Assembly (NCBI RefSeq): GCF_000764305.2
Contig: NW_025944972.1
Span: 51,274-115,273, forward strand
Direction: 5' to 3'
DNA length: 64,000 nucleotides
Source: Hyalella azteca
Taxonomy: Eukaryota > Arthropoda > Malacostraca > Amphipoda > Hyalellidae
Made by a program: the position numbers and the translations under genes. Positions 11,254 through 25,800 of this stretch are shown here, one piece after another. A model generated the notes under the pieces. The model did no database searches. It had not been told where the DNA came from and saw only the letters and a program-made list of their open reading frames with translations. Position 1 is the stretch's first letter. Each line of letters opens with the position of its first letter.

Positions 11254-14200
11254 GTGAGTAGCCCTTGTTGATGAAAGACTAAGATACTTTATTACTTTAT
11301 GCAAATATACAAGAATGGTTACGAAATAATTTCGGTCTATGTTTGAAAATCTGTATTTACGAATTAGTTAACAAAAGTTTTCACAATTTTAGGAACAATT
11401 TTAAATTTATTATATGATTACTAGTGTTGTTCTGGTGCTACTTCCTCTTAATTCTGACCAAAACCATAAATTATTCTGTTCAAAAAGACGCTGTGTTTAT
11501 CGGAACAGAAGGAATGTCAACATGAAAGATGCCGTTCTTCGAAACGAATTTTAGAGAATTTGCCTGTTTATTTATTTATTTTTTTTTTGTCTTCTGACGT
11601 AAGAAACCCTGTATGTTTTTCGACGTTTTAGAGGGGATAGATTGAAAAAAATGGATTTCATATTTTTCATAAAATTATGGAAAAATGTATATTTTTACTC
11701 ATTGTTTCATGGCATTCGAATATCAGAGGGTTTCCGTGGAATCGAGACTTCGTTCGAACAAAGAATAAAACGCTAAAACACAACCAACCAAATATAAGTA
11801 ATTTTTCAAATTTTTTGTCAAATGTACAAATTCATTGTATTCGTTTTACAACGTATTAAGCGCAGTAATGTTACCAAAAAACAGTTAGGGAGCTCTTGAT
11901 TGGTCCAGCTGTAAAGCCACGCGTTGCGAATCCTGACCGTGACCTCGCTCTCGTGTATCTGTCCACGGACGGTAAAAAAGATACAAGCGAAGCAACAGAC
12001 GGCGGCCGCGCCTCTGCATTGACGGAGTCTACGTTACGTATACAAGGAAGTCGGTCCTGCAGTGCACAGCCTAAACCGTTCGCAATACTCTTACTCAACA
12101 ACTACAAAAATACCATAATTTCAAATCAATCGTCAGTTATAGAAAGATCGGGTTCCAAAGGCCGGATCTCTCACAAATCAAGTCGAAAAATTAAAGAATT
12201 AAAACGAAAAAATAAAGAATTGGGAACAGGCCATATGGGCCTATTTCTTCAGTGCCGACACTTCTATTCTATTCTATTATTAATTCTAAAGCCAACGACA
12301 GAATACGGATGTTGATATGTGAACTGTCCTGATATTTTAGTAAAAGGATGCATTAGAGTTTAATTTTGGAATTTTTTTCTCGCAATATCACAAAATTAAA
12401 AATATATATAAATTTATAGTGTAGGTTGTTTACAATTTGATCGAAAATTTCAGGCTCGTTCTAGGAATGTCAGTTATATTTTAGTTACGAATTTTCGACG
12501 AATTGAGTGTAATAAAATTTTTTTATACCTAGACTAGAGTTCTTGTAGGGTGTGATCCCATGCCAAGTCGCCGTATTTGCGATACCCCGACTGTTTTTGA
12601 CTCCTTTGTTCCTTTTACGCGTGGTGTGCGGATTGCACAGCGCATCATTTAGTGCGTCCATATCCTTGATCGGCGAAATCGACAAGAATGGCTCTTCGGA
12701 ACACGGAACAATGCGGGCGCATCGAAGAATAATGAAAGAAAATGCGTGCTTCCTGATTCAATTTTTTAACCTTTAAAATTTTTGGCTTGAAACAACAAAA
12801 CATTTACTCCGGAGCATGTAACGTCCAGGGATATTAAATCTTCAACATAACTTAACTTCAACGGGGTAACGACAAAAATTTCCGTTTCCTGCTCAAGCCA
12901 GTATAGTCGCGGGTGGCTTCTATTGACATGAGATTACATAAGGAAATTTATTATTTTATATTCGAGAATATAGATTAAATTTTAATTTGTGTTGAAAATT
13001 AAGGGACTTATTTGTTTTGCACACTAACAACTGCTAATTATAAGTGAAAAAATAATTCAGTGATCGACATGATCATATTCGAAACAAAGAATGCACGAAA
13101 GACTGCAAATTGATGAATCAAGAATGCACAATTGAAAGAAAATTATAAAAGAGTTTTGAATCACAATATTGTGAAAATGAATAATCGTGCAGTAATTCAG
13201 AATTGGAGGTACATGTAAAATGGAGGGCAAATTAGAACAAAAATGCACCTGAGTAAACACCAAATATAAAGCAAGAAAATGTTCGAACTGTAAGAAGCAA
13301 ATTCACGATAAATGTCATAAGTCTGGAGACGAGTGAATGCTCGAATTAGATAGATTGTACGAAATTAAAATTAAGAGAGCAAGATTATGGTAATTTCTCA
13401 GATACTGAGTACATGCGCAATGAAGAGTGAAAGCTTAATTAAGATACAAGCGCTTATCGGGTTAGCTGGCGCATGCAAGGAGCGCTTGATTGTGGGTGAA
13501 TGCGGCATGAAGGGTGATACAGCATGAAGGGTGCATGCAGTATCAAGGATGCATGCATACAGAATCAAGGATGCATGCGACATGAAGGGTGCATGCGCAG
13601 CATGAAGAGAGAACGCCTTTCATGTCAAAATTGCGGCACACGAAGCATGACGTTAGGGCCGCTGTTAGCGAATGTCCTTGACAGGCGTTCGAGCGTTATG
13701 CGTTCTTACCAAAAGGATACAGAATGAAGGAGTGCGAGATTTGAACGTGTGATAGATACTTATCCGTGTGTAAAACTGTCGATTTGTCTTAATATGAATC
13801 CAAAATTACCATAACTGATCTTATTTAACTTTTTAAGTAACGTTTTTTTAATTCTGATTAATTTGATTATTATTCTACATATTGATTTAAAATTAATCAA
13901 TTTTTCATTTAAATTATCATTGAACCATTTACTCTTCCGTAAATTGTAGAAGGCAATTCATTTAAAATTAGCATGTAGAATGATGCTGATGTATTTATTA
14001 CAGCACAGAATCGTCGATATTTTTCAATAGGGAGAAGATATTCACTCGTAAGCCTGAAGGTCACGGCTGGCTCAGTCATGTGATCAAATACGAGCAGACA
14101 TTTCAATGGCGGCAATCCAAGATACGGGCGGCACGAATTTTTAATAAAACCGAATCATGCAACACTTAAAATACTTTAGATTCGCGTTATCAGTGAGCAG

Positions 14201-17200
14201 GAAGGATTCAGAGCGACATAGTAAAGTAAAATTAAAATGAAAGGTCAGAATAGCACGATCAGAAAAAGTTCCCAACATTTAATTGAAGTTTTCGGTTTTA
14301 CCAAGCAAAAATTTTTAGAATATAATTTTCCGTTTTTGATATGCACAAACTTAGCCTAATATGAATATATTTTCAAGCTTAACAACAAAAAACTCGATTG
14401 CAAAATGTTTCGCATTTACTCCGCCGGTGATTCATTGTGTCTGGTATCAAATGAAAACCTGCACGATCGCCCGACCACTGGTTCATGATTCGCTCAAGAC
14501 TGATAATAGCTGATGATTTCCAACGATATATTTTATGATGGGAGAGTTTGTGTGCGTTTGGTACCGCACATACTATTGAGGCTGTTTGGGCGCGTATCCA
14601 GAATGAAATGAAAGGGTTGTATGAATAATTGGAGTTAAATTTTTACATTGCTATGTACTCGAGTACATTCCTTTCTCCAGGCGCAAAATAATTTTTCCCA
14701 TTTGATACATGCTCCAGAAGAAAGTTTTGTGTTCAGCAAAAAATGCATTTTTTAGTGAGTTATTCTTATACTATCATATATTAGCTCAATTATTAACAGG
14801 ATTCGAGATTAAGAGATCCGAATGACAAAATAAGGGGATTCTAAAATTACATAGATTATCGATACCGGGTAAAGCCGGGTTAACAATGTAGTCTAAATAT
14901 GCGGGAAAGTTTGTGTGGGTGTTGGTATAGGAAGCATATGGCGCTCCTACATGCAAATAAGGGATATTTGAGCATGTATCCATTATACCAACAGAGTCGG
15001 GATATTACCTTGACCTGTAAATTATTTTTTTTAATATAATAATATAAATATATTTAATATAATAATAATAAAGAGAATACCGAGGGAATGGGGGGTGAAT
15101 TACATAATTACATGACAGAAATGTTTCGTTTGGTAGAGTAAAAATTTTCTCAAAATACAAATGTAGTTACCCTAGATTTTAAAATTGAGAGTTAAATGGG
15201 ATATTTACGCTAAAAACACGTATTATGCGCACGTATTCAATTTCAAATTTATTTACTGAAAAGAAGGTATTTGAGATAACGGGATTCTATTATTTTAAGG
15301 ATGATATCTATCATGCACGACGCTGAATTAGCATGCAACAAATAATTTTCATCGGGTTGGCTTTATTGGCCGTCAATATATAGCCGCTGATAATCTGTAT
15401 CTGATTTATTTTATTTGACTCGGTGCACGTCTTGTACGGTCTATCATTGTCTGTACATTAACCACCCATTATTTCCGTAGTTGTTTAAAAAATGTTATTT
15501 TACATCATTCTTACTGAAGTGGCGATAGGGACGAGAAATGAAGTTCAACTATATATAGACCTGAAGTTGAAGACTCATTTAAGTACTAATAATATTAATG
15601 GCCGACGATCAAGTTTGCCAGCTGACCTCTGTGTCCGCATGCCCGCAGCGAATTCTTCTGCATTTTATTTAATCACACGGCATAACCTTTAACTGACTCA
15701 TTCCACTAATATAGGGCTACCAATAATTGCACATGGGTCAACTAATTCATGGGCAATCGGTCATTCAGATCTAACCATTATCGCCATTTTCATGGCAGAA
15801 ATGAAAGTTAAGGCCCATGCTATGTGAACGTTTATCTTAATTCAGCACGATTCAGGCGTTACTTTCCGGATTTCCATCTGAACGTTTATCGTCATCGCTG
15901 TTGTACCTTGTACCATTCTTGACCACATTTAAACCTATAATGTTCAACATTATACGACGATGTCAGACTTTTAGTTCAAAACAATGAAGTTGTTGATATT
16001 GAGCGAATCGGAAGTGTCCTCACTTCCCACATCGGGAAGCGAGTTTCCCATCAGCTTTTCCCCTGCCAGGATATGAGCACGAGGACAATGCAAATCTGCT
16101 CGATCGGACATCGGGATAAGGACATTCGTTCGGAAGTCAGGTCACGGCTTCGTCTTCCGCAGTTTTTTTCCTCTTGCTTGGCAGCCGTTGCGCAAGGATA
16201 ACGACCATGGCCCTACCCTCTTTTGAAATCTAGGTTAGTTATTATTATGCACCTGATAATGTTAGCCGTTCGAGAATTTTGTGAAAGTTTTCAATAATTT
16301 TAGTTCAATGGTTCAGACAAATTTTAATGATGTGCAACTGAAATGAACGTAACCCAATCATAAATTCCTTCCGAATTCGTTACGATCAAAAGAACTGAAA
16401 AACTAAGAACATGATGCAAACGGCGTTCGTATTATGTTGCCATAAGCAAATATGATTATAATGTTAGAGCGTCCAAGTAATCATTTCATTTTCCTTAAAG
16501 GTTCAACAAAAAAGCCTGTCCCTGTGACAAAAGGCCTTTAATTATAGTTATTCATGAAACAAATGAGTAAATTTTTAGACCAAGGGAAGCTAGTTTCAAC
16601 TTGCACAGTAAAAAAATGGCATTAGGAAGAAAATAGAAAGTGCATTTCCTGTCCTGAAGGTCGTTTCCTGGCAATCGCCTGAGCAGACGATGGTAACAGA
16701 GAGGGCTGACCTCGCTGTGTGCATACCCTTCAACTCGGGTATCCTGGGTACCGAGATTGGGTACGATAAAAAAAATGAGAAATTATTTAATTATCATGAG
16801 AAATTAAATCTTGTAGTAAACCTTTTTTAACATTATTCAGCCACGATAAATGCAGTTTTGTAGCATTTCAGAGAGAAATTATTTTACGGTTATCATGCAG
16901 AACGCCCCAATTTATTCTGGGTTTAGTTAGGTCTAATCTACGATCAAGATGCAGAAATTCCTAGTATTATTATCAGTGGGCATAACTTTTCGAATGTAAT
17001 TTTCATGGCACTGCGTTTAAAGTCAAAATAAAATATAATCACCTTGCGCGGAACGGCTACGAACTCTAAAGTCTCAACAGGTTTAATGATCGAAAGCGCA
17101 TCGACAAGCCAAGCTTTGACCTGCAATCTTGCATGCGCCTACTGAAGGCTCCTATAGGTGAATAAATACAGATAGTTAGTCGTTCTCATAAGTGTTTCGG

Positions 17201-17302
17201 TGATCCGCACGTGTTAATAAAAAGTGCGTATTCATTTACTCATATCTTAAGATGTTTACATCATCATACACTCAACTGTCGTCATCCACAACTGCAACCA
17301 CA
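11254..17302. other. long intron / noncoding region
   Basis: No exon with consistent splice phases was found. A GC-rich, CpG-containing island at about 11890-12100 is open on both strands (139 codons forward, 76 reverse). It could be a promoter-like segment or an old element, and no protein family was recognised. A second moderately GC-rich patch lies at 12530-12720. The rest is AT-rich. Confidence 0.5.
13500..13612. repeat. GCATGAAGGGTGCATGC repeat cluster
   Basis: About four degenerate units of 26-30 bp carry GCATGAAGGGTG or ATCAAGGATGCATGC, so ATGCAT/GCATGC palindromes recur every unit. The open frame across it on either strand is a by-product of the repeat. Confidence 0.85.
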
Positions 17303-17550
17303 GGGTGGCCCAGTAGTTACAGTTCAGAGTACCAAGATTGGCGCAGAGAGGCGCGGGTTCGATCCCAGCTCTGTGCGCCAGTTTCTGGTCAGAATCGGCA
17401 AGGAGGCCGGGCGGTTAAGCACTGCAGAATAGCAGTGAGTTGCGAGTTCAAGACCGCAACAAGCTGTGAATGTTCTGCGATGTTAGGAATCTGCGACAGG
17501 CCTACGGCCTAATAAACGCTGAAACCGCAATTATTATTATTATTATTATA
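17303..17550 (+). mobile_element. tRNA-derived SINE (probably dimeric) with (ATT)n tail
   Basis: The left part has tRNA-like pol III promoter boxes: an A-box-like GTGGCCCAGTAGTTA at about 17305 and a near-perfect B box GGTTCGATCCC at about 17358. A second tRNA-like unit follows, with GGCCGGGCGGTTAAGC at about 17407 and GAGTTCAAGACC at about 17444, which suggests a dimer. It ends in GGCCTACGGCCTAATAAACG and a tail of repeated TTA units up to 17550. No clear target-site duplication was found. The two open frames crossing it are not genes. It sits in the long intron between the exons ending at 11253 and starting at 30085. Confidence 0.8.
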
Positions 17551-17919
17551 ACCTAGGATGGATGCACTCAAGCGGAGCGAGGTCATAGCCCGAGGCCCAA
17601 TGCAGGTCAGTTCGTGGCGGGCTCACTGACAAAGTTTTCAGGTATTTTGAAAGATTTTTTTAAAGAAATATCACGTGAAGCCTATTACACCTCATCAAGT
17701 AAAATGAGTTTGAATAAACATGCGAGATTTGTAGTAAGAGCAGGAATATTAGAAATGAATGGCATCCGATATGTAACTTCAGTTTCCAGGAAATGGAATC
17801 CCGTAATTTAAAAGTTACAACAAATTTCACAGAAAACTTAAGATCAAATAAAGGAGAACAATTGAAAGAACGCTAAAAAAAATATAAAGTTCCAGTAAGC
17901 ATTAGAAACGCCTTTGGAG

Positions 17920-18075
17920 CGGCATTGTGCCCTAATATTCCATCACCTGCATTGGGCACAAGCTGGTGGGCAGTTGCACTTTGGCTGTGGTAAGGGTAGG
18001 ATGTGCCTCTGCTCTTCATTGTGGGGCTTGACTGGAGGAAACCAGTGCCTGAGCTTTGCAGAGTATTGATAAATA
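17920..18075 (-). CDS. candidate exon or gene fragment on minus strand
   Basis: Within AT-rich DNA, a GC-richer stretch reads on the minus strand as TLQSSGTGFLQSSPTMKSRG then TSYPYHSQSATAHQLVPNAG, with mostly C/A-ending codons and a possible donor (AATGCAG|GTGATG). The composition (Ser, Pro, Gln, Tyr) resembles a low-complexity regulatory protein region. No acceptor of quality and no partner exon were found, so it may be a retro-fragment. Family not recognised. Confidence 0.25.
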
Positions 18076-18204
18076 CAGTCTTATGGATGGATATTGTTGT
18101 GGTATTGGAATTTCGCTGCAATAAAACGAAAATAATCTACATTAATAGAGAACGTTTGACAAGCAAGACGTAGTAAACGTTTTTGTGCTTTCATCCGCAA
18201 TATA

Positions 18205-18475
18205 AGACACGCAAAGCCGAAGTGAAAGTCATGATGTTATCTTCCTGAGTATTAGATATCAATATACAAGAAATCGTTTTGATTCTACCATCCGTGGTAT
18301 CGGATATCAATAGTCAAAGCAAACGTTGTTATGCTACCATCCGTAAATTAGATACCAAGAGTTAAAGTGAACGTTGTGAAGCTGTCATTTGAAATATTTG
18401 ATATCAGGGCATGCAGTAAGCATCATAATGCTATCATTCATACAATTAGATATGCACAGTCGCGATGAACATAAT
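18205..18475. repeat. degenerate ~60-bp tandem repeat, about 5 units
   Basis: Phrases of the type ACGTTGTTATGCTACCATCC and TTAGATATCAATA recur every 55-65 bp with many substitutions, which indicates an old tandem array. Confidence 0.7.
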
Positions 18476-20319
18476 AAAGCCAGCATCAGTAGTATGAGAC
18501 CAGTATCACCGGTTAAAATATACCAAGGAAATAAAGAAACAGCACTATCCTAAATAATTTGAATAAGACTTTCGTCATTAACATCAAATTCATCAAAATT
18601 ATAAGAATGATACTTGCGAACTATCAGGAAAAATTTGAGTCAGTAAAACGCTGCATTTTAGGTGCTCATTTGTAGCATGGATAGCTAACACGAGCTTCGC
18701 ATGCTTAGTAGCGCCAGTAAACCTGAATGAAGTAAATTATTCAGTTCATATAAAACAAGACTAGTCTTACATGGAAGCGTCATTAACCATGAAAGAACAG
18801 TTGAACGTAGGATACATAATTGAACAATGCAGTTGACACTTGCGTGCGATCAAACGCAGTGACAAACATCGTTTTAGCAGGAACATATATACATACACAA
18901 TCACATATTGAATCAGGCACTATATGCTCAGCATTAAGCACACATTTATAATTCAACATATGATTCTACTTGTATACACAGTGCAGTTACAATACGTATA
19001 TGTATGCAGTTAATATGTATAGTATTAAAAATAGAATCAGACATCACAAACGTGGATTAAACTTGCATGGATAATCAAACGAAGCGACAGGATTGACGTA
19101 GCAGCTGACAAGAGTTTACGACGACCGCTCCATTGAGTGCTCAGTAGCAAATCAATGGCCTCGTGGTTATCCTCTTTCCTTAAGCCTATAAACAAATGCT
19201 CGCTATTGAAAATACAAATATAACTTCTGATAACCTCAGAGAAAGAAGGGGGAGGCAGAGCGACCTAACGATAAAATGCATTCGTTTTAAATGTCAGCAC
19301 TGACGTAGTGAGTAGGGAGTCAGGTTTTATAATTAATGCAAATGTGGCCTTTTATTAATAGATTTTACCAAAGTTAGAAACTTTGTACTCTACTTGGAGA
19401 AGGTTCCGTTGTTCGGTCATTAAATGTAAAAAATGAAGTGAATGCACAACACTGCATTTTGTTCCGAGAATACTCTGTTCGAATAAAAATTGCCGAAAGC
19501 GATGAACTAAAAATATAGGATAAGAATATTTTCACGTATATATATTATATATGTTTCATGTAATATAAGTATATAGATTTCATGTATTTATATAGCTTAG
19601 AACGAAGGCCCAATATCGTAAACTTTTTCTAATCATAGCCGGGAATAAATGAATTTTTTTACAACAGGATGATGTTTCTATAAAACTGGCGTCGATTTAA
19701 ATGCATTGAGAACTATCATTTGCGGGAATAGAACATCGTACTTCTCAAATTGCAAACGATTGCAATAATCCGTTCTAGATTTATCTACTTGATAATTACA
19801 TTTCGATGTGGCTGTTCAAGGTTATGTTAAACGAAGGGTAACGCAGCAAGGAATTAATAGCATTATGAAAGCCACGGCCAATTTGTCGTCGTTTGCATTA
19901 ATAACAAACTTATAACCAGAATTTGTTAATATTTTTGATCTTTTAATGCACAAGACGAATCATGACGAAGTTCTTGATCGGTACTCATGATACCGACGAA
20001 GGTATTATCTGATAGATCTTCGGATAAAATTGACTAGGGACCCTACGCGTAAAGAATATTTGTTTTGTTATTTGCTTGGTATTCAAGTCATGGAGAAGGC
20101 TGATATCTGCATTAAAGGCTCATTAATTTCATCTGAAGGGTTAGATGAAGATTTATAATATGCGTTTAGAAATTACTTTTTTAAGACCACACTTCTAAAT
20201 AAGAGGCGAGCGTCTCCGATGTTACACTCTAACAATGAATTTCTTACTCTATTTTTAAATTGTTAAATATTTGACAAAAAAATTTTATTATATAAATTTT
20301 TTAAATAATAAAAAATATT

Positions 20320-21090
20320 TTAACATTTTTTAATTTATTTATTCTGTCAATTGATTCGTGCATTGTCTCCGAATTTCAATTGAGCAAAATTTCAGATCGA
20401 TTGGACAGGTAGAAGGGTGTTAAATATCGATTATATATATAAGATTTGTATCTGGCAAACAACCACACAAAGAAACAAACAAACAAGAATTAAAGTTAAA
20501 GAGAAGTTTGTGATAAAACATAGATGAAAAACATATTTAAAATTAAACAGATTTAATTCGTTTATTTTACGGCAGCACGTTAACTCTTGGTCGGGCTCGG
20601 AGCTTTTCCCATTCGATGCTCCAATTCGAAAAATATTTTCGACACTATATGTATCGTGGACACGCCCTGAAACAGTTTTTCATCCATAGAAGCGCACTCA
20701 CAAACAAATTTTTAAAATTATTTATTTCGTCAATTGATTCGTGCACTGTCTCCGACTTTACGCAAGTGTGAAAAATTTTAGATCGATTGAACAGGTAGAA
20801 GTGTGTTAAATATCTATTACAAGAGGCAAACAAGCAGGCAAACAAGCACACAAACAAACAAGAAGTAAAGTTAAAGAGAAGATTGTGATAAAATATAGAT
20901 GAAAAGGATAATTAAAATTGAACAGATTTAATTAGTTTATTTTACGGCAGCACGTTAACTCGATGTTGGTCGGGTTCGAAATATATTCTCCAATTCGAAA
21001 AATATTCTCGACACGCCCTGAAAGACCTCTATCGTGGACACGCCCTGAAAGACCTCATCTATATGAGAAGTTTTTCATCCATATAGAAAC
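20320..21090. repeat. diverged tandem duplication, unit about 370-380 bp
   Basis: The blocks GTCAATTGATTCGTGCA, AGATCGATTGGACAGGTAGA, AAAGTTAAAGAGAAG and TTTATTTTACGGCAGCACGT appear in the same order in 20340-20660 and in 20720-21010. The phrase GTGGACACGCCCTGAAA is also repeated at 20657 and 21028. Identity is clearly lower than in the 385-bp duplication at 8.7 kb, so this one is older. Confidence 0.85.
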
Positions 21091-22737
21091 GCATTCACAA
21101 ACTTTCTAATAAATATACTAAATATTAAATTTTGCACGAGTTTTAGATTGTGGTCGAGTTCAAGAAGTGGCTTTCATGACTTTGCTTCGTCAAAGCCGTG
21201 TTTCAAATGGAGATAAATTCAGGGTTCATTGTTGGATAAAAATTTAGTTGGTATTGATATTGAGTTTAGTACCTAATCATTATGTTTTTTTGAAAGATGA
21301 TCGTTTCTTGCCTTTTGTAGGTCAAATTAGTTGTTTTCCAGATCAAAAGAGAGTCTAAAAAATTGTTAGTTCCTTTCCCTCAGTCGCATTCGTAACGAGG
21401 TACAACTAGATTTGAAATTTGCAGCGTGACGTAGATAAACGAAACAATTATGTTATATACGTCTAAAAAATCAGAAAAATCTCTTTTAGTCTATTCAAGC
21501 CGTCTGGCAGCCTTCACCACAATTCAATGAACATGCATCACACACAATCGGCGATCGGGCAGCTCCGGGTCAAGCTTCTATAAATAACGTGAAAGTTTGA
21601 TCGCGATAGGTAGCCGACTTAAATTGGCCCACTGATGTATTTTAGCCAGCCACCCGTAAATCGATTTTTTATTATCCAAATTATGAATACATTTAAATTC
21701 CACCAACAGTTTTGATCATAGTTCATACGCACTCTGCAATTACTTCCTCTATAGACTATATAGGTTCGTGGCCAAGTGACGTTTTATTCACTTTCGAATA
21801 CACAGAATTCGTCCCAGAACAACATTAGCGGCATGGAATGTATTGTAAAACGTTTGAAAGGATCAAATCTCTCTTACGAGACGCGGTTATCGTGAGAACA
21901 TATTTCATTACACTTAGAGCAACGATAGAAATAGTCTCATGCTAGCCTAGTCCAGTTATTATACTGAGATGTATTGAATTCTCAATATTGAACGTATTGA
22001 ACTGTAAATTGAATGTGTTGAAAAAAATTCGCAATTTTTTGGCACCCATTTATTTATTTTTTGCACAAACAATAGAATAAGTTTGACCCTGCAGAGGTAG
22101 ATGCAAAGAAAGTTCAGTTATTTTTTGAATATTGAAGAAACAAACATAAAAGATGAGTTTCATTGCATAATAATAATGAAAATTTAGTGATCATAGTTTC
22201 GGAATGAAAAAAAAAAACTCAATTTTTTCTTTTCAGATATTGTTTCTGAGCCACTTCTAGCATAATGTGGTCTTTAGAGACGCTACTTGCAGATCTTTAT
22301 GCAAGAAAAAGAAAAATCTCCACAACGGAGAAATTTGAATGCATTCATATTTATGAAGAAAAAGAAACTTTGTGTGAATAAAAGCTTCTGAGAAAAATAA
22401 AATAATTCTTCTTATACAAATTCCAAAGATTTTAAGCAACAGTGAGAAGAATGAACAACATGTTCTAATGCTGAATGGCCATGCACTGCTGAACCGTGTA
22501 TTTAATTAATTTGTTCTGTCTATCATATGTATCGAGAAGTTCAACTTCTTCTGTCACTTGGTGACTGAAAAACATACTGAAACATATTAATGTGTGTATA
22601 ACCATGTCCTGACGAGAGTAAACATCAAATGAAATTAAGTGATTCATTAAGAGATCGTTAACTTAAGAGCTAGATGGTGTGACGAGGTACTATGAAGAAA
22701 GGTTGTAAAGAAAGTGCAGTGTCATAGTGATCTAAAA

Positions 22738-22881
22738 TGCCGATACTTCTTGGCAACAACATCCTAGGGCAAGTTCTTCACTCCTCGAGCGCGTCTAACT
22801 ACAGACTTAGAGTACAGACTGAGCAAGCCGCTCCTGCTAACCCTGGAGATGATGACGTCTCCTCTAATAATTCAGGTATAT
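22738..22881 (+). CDS. candidate alternative first exon of the membrane protein gene
   Basis: An ATG at 22738 opens a frame, MPILLGNNILGQV...NPGDDDVSSNNS, ending at TTCAG|GTATAT with donor phase 1, the phase needed to enter the transmembrane exon at 30085. Codons in the second half (GCC GCT CCT ... GAT GAT GAC GTC TCC) look coding. There is a stop just upstream of the ATG and no suitable acceptor in phase, so it would have to be a first exon. It has no signal peptide, which weakens the idea. Confidence 0.22.
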
Positions 22882-25800
22882 TGGCATATAAAATATGTAG
22901 GAATTTGTATACGGTTTGACTCAATGAAGTAAATATAATGGTCAATATTCCTGGTGGGTGCGACGAGAAGTGGTGAGAATAATTAGATATAATGCCAGAA
23001 CTATAAAAAATTGAGGCCGCACCTGATTATCAAAATAAATAAGTACAAAATTATACGTTCAGAATAGACGTGTTAGTCTTGTATGTATTTGAGAAAGTTA
23101 ATTTAGCCGAGTTCCTTTGAAGAATGATATTTTGAATATGCATTTCCCGTTCAAGCCGGTATACACATCATCTTCCATGTCGAGATATTAACTATAATAA
23201 GAAATTGTACCTCCATTCTACTCCTTATGATATATGAAGGCTTTAACCATTAACGGTTAAATCCTTGCCTACCATTTGACATTACGACATTTTTACTAGG
23301 ATCTTGATTATTATAATGTAATTCTTACCAGGATCTTATTTCTTAATCCTCTTTACTGCTCAAGTTGGTCTATTTTCTATACAACAAATCTGCCTGGATT
23401 GTTGACTAGCGAAGCACCGCCCGTTATACGTGCTACTTGTCGCTTATGTTAAACTACTTAACTAAATGCATTGTAAGCGATACACGTGCCATACAAAAAC
23501 ATAAATATTAAAGCATTGTTTCAAGTAGAAGAGACAAAGCAGGCAAGCAAGGTGACCTTTGCAATCGCTGCAGTGATCAACGAAGGAAACCGCAGACGGC
23601 TTTTTGCGGCATAGACGGCTTGATCCCGTCGCTGGTAAAAGCTTGAAACAGATTCTCCTTTCCCACCATAAAAAACTAGCGCAAATGAGGAACGTGTAAA
23701 TCTGTAAATCGATTATATTACGCACGCCATCTTCACATTACGCCCTCTGCGGAATAAACATGCGTAAAAGATTCCGGAATAAAAGTTTAAATACCTTCAG
23801 CCAGAATTACTGAAAACAAACGAATTCAGAAACAACAAGGCAGTGACTTAATTAAATAGCAGCCGCTAACTAACGCCTCCAAGCCCCTCCGAAATTGCTA
23901 TTCAGTTCTGGCTCATCCATGATATCCATCAAATAAATTTGAACGAGTACGCGATTTTAATTCCACTGTTAGTTAGTTTGAATCACCTATTCCAGCCAAG
24001 GTCAAAACCCGCATTTTTAAAATTTTGACACTTAAGTCGTGTGACAAAATACTATTGGAAAGAATTAAGGATTCGCTGCAAATTTGAATGTATGACATGG
24101 TCTACGTCTTGAAAATTCTACTACAAACGAACTGTATAATTGTTGTCAATACGTCATTGGATGACCTTATTTGTTAGCATTCAAATCTAACGTTAGACGT
24201 ACGGGCTACGCGGCCATAATTGTTGCGCAAAGCTTTCAGGAAACGGAGCGAATCATCCGAAAACTCATCTAAGGAAACGGTGAATTTTCCGGGATATCGG
24301 GAAGAGGCGCGTTGGAAATATCGGTTAACTGTCTAACACCACCCACTGCTGGTCATTAAAGCACTGCCACTACCTGAACTATTATATATACTGTATATAC
24401 TGATCAAAATAGGCACTGCCGCTCCACTTCCTGAACTGTTGAATGCTGATCAAACAAGGCATAGTCTCCACCTATAAGCTGCTACTAAAGTGATTAAAAA
24501 AATAGTCACTGATGTGAGTCGGCCTCAAACGATAATTGGGTACGAACGAGTTCACATAACCTAGGGCAGCCGCCGCAGTTTTTTCTGTATGAAACCAAGT
24601 CTATTCGAGCTTTCACCGGTTCAAATTTGCAGTTCAATCCGCTTTACCAAGCTGATCTGGAAGCCGCAACTGCATAGCCGCTCTTCGTTGCAATGCAGAA
24701 TTTTTGCGGTACCTTTAATAATGCTCTTCCTCGCTCATAAGAACTATACAGTGGAGCACAGAAAATTGTTCTATCCCAGCGCACAGAAGTGTTCCGGTAC
24801 ACTGAAAGTGCTCTGCTCGCTATACAGAACAGCTGCTTTACACTGAGTGCTGGTCCTGCTCTGCTATACAGCATTCTTGCGGTGCACGGAGTGCTGTTCT
24901 GCGCATACAAAATACAACTTTAAGTATTTTATGTACTTTTTAGACCTAATGGCGAGCAAACGTGAATTGAAAATTTTGAAATTTTTTACACCGCGTTGAA
25001 TGTATTTGATTCTTCAATCAGTCTAATGTATTTGATTCATGATTTCTCAAGATTCTACAAATTTACTATTTAGGCATTATTCATAAAGGTAATATATTAA
25101 GGTTGTGCCAGGCTTTTAAAAATGAGCGATTAACAAGGGTATGGAATAATGAAATACTTTATTAGAATGAACTATAATCTTGCTTGAAAATCTCGAACGG
25201 CAAATGGTACAATGCAAATTTGATCACTCATCGAATTCCCAGCACAATTCAAACTTTTTTGTTTGGTGTCACAAGCGCATCTACAACATAAGCTCGTATT
25301 CTTGTCTAGCAATATTTCGTACAACAGCGTACGTTTTGTCAAGTTTTACATGACGCTAGTAAGTTGCATAGTATTTTCAAATATTTTCACCGAAAATGGA
25401 GTCAGCTTGGTACGCGGTACGAGCTTACAAGGGTCAAAATGCGATCAATTTATTTTCCGAATTTTTACCCAAAAAATCAATGACTTAAAGACACCTTATG
25501 GTTTAAGTAATATCGGCAGGTTATGATTTATTTTAGTATCAGGTTCAAATGATTACTCTAGTTCTAATGACAGGTTAACGAAGAATTTAATGGCCGACTA
25601 ATGCCGAAAACTCGCTATTTTTTTAAACGTTTCCGAGACCATCTTCGTTCAAATTTGCCTTAATTAAAGAATAATCAATAACGACTATATTAGTACGATA
25701 GCGACTATGACCTAAATTTATTAATAAAAGGTGCAGTAAAGCAAACAATATTTATGTTAACATTTCCAAGCAGAGATCAATTATAAGCGTTGTGAAGATA

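Larger units (their letters stand above)
17551..20310. other. AT-rich noncoding DNA with repeats
   Basis: Mostly featureless. Two stretches are described separately (17920-18075 and 18205-18475). An AT-dinucleotide-rich block lies near 19535-19590. Confidence 0.5.

Noticed and set aside
17303..17380. Possible functional tRNA gene
   Set aside because: A and B boxes are present but no cloverleaf with a proper anticodon arm and acceptor stem could be drawn, and a SINE body and tail follow.
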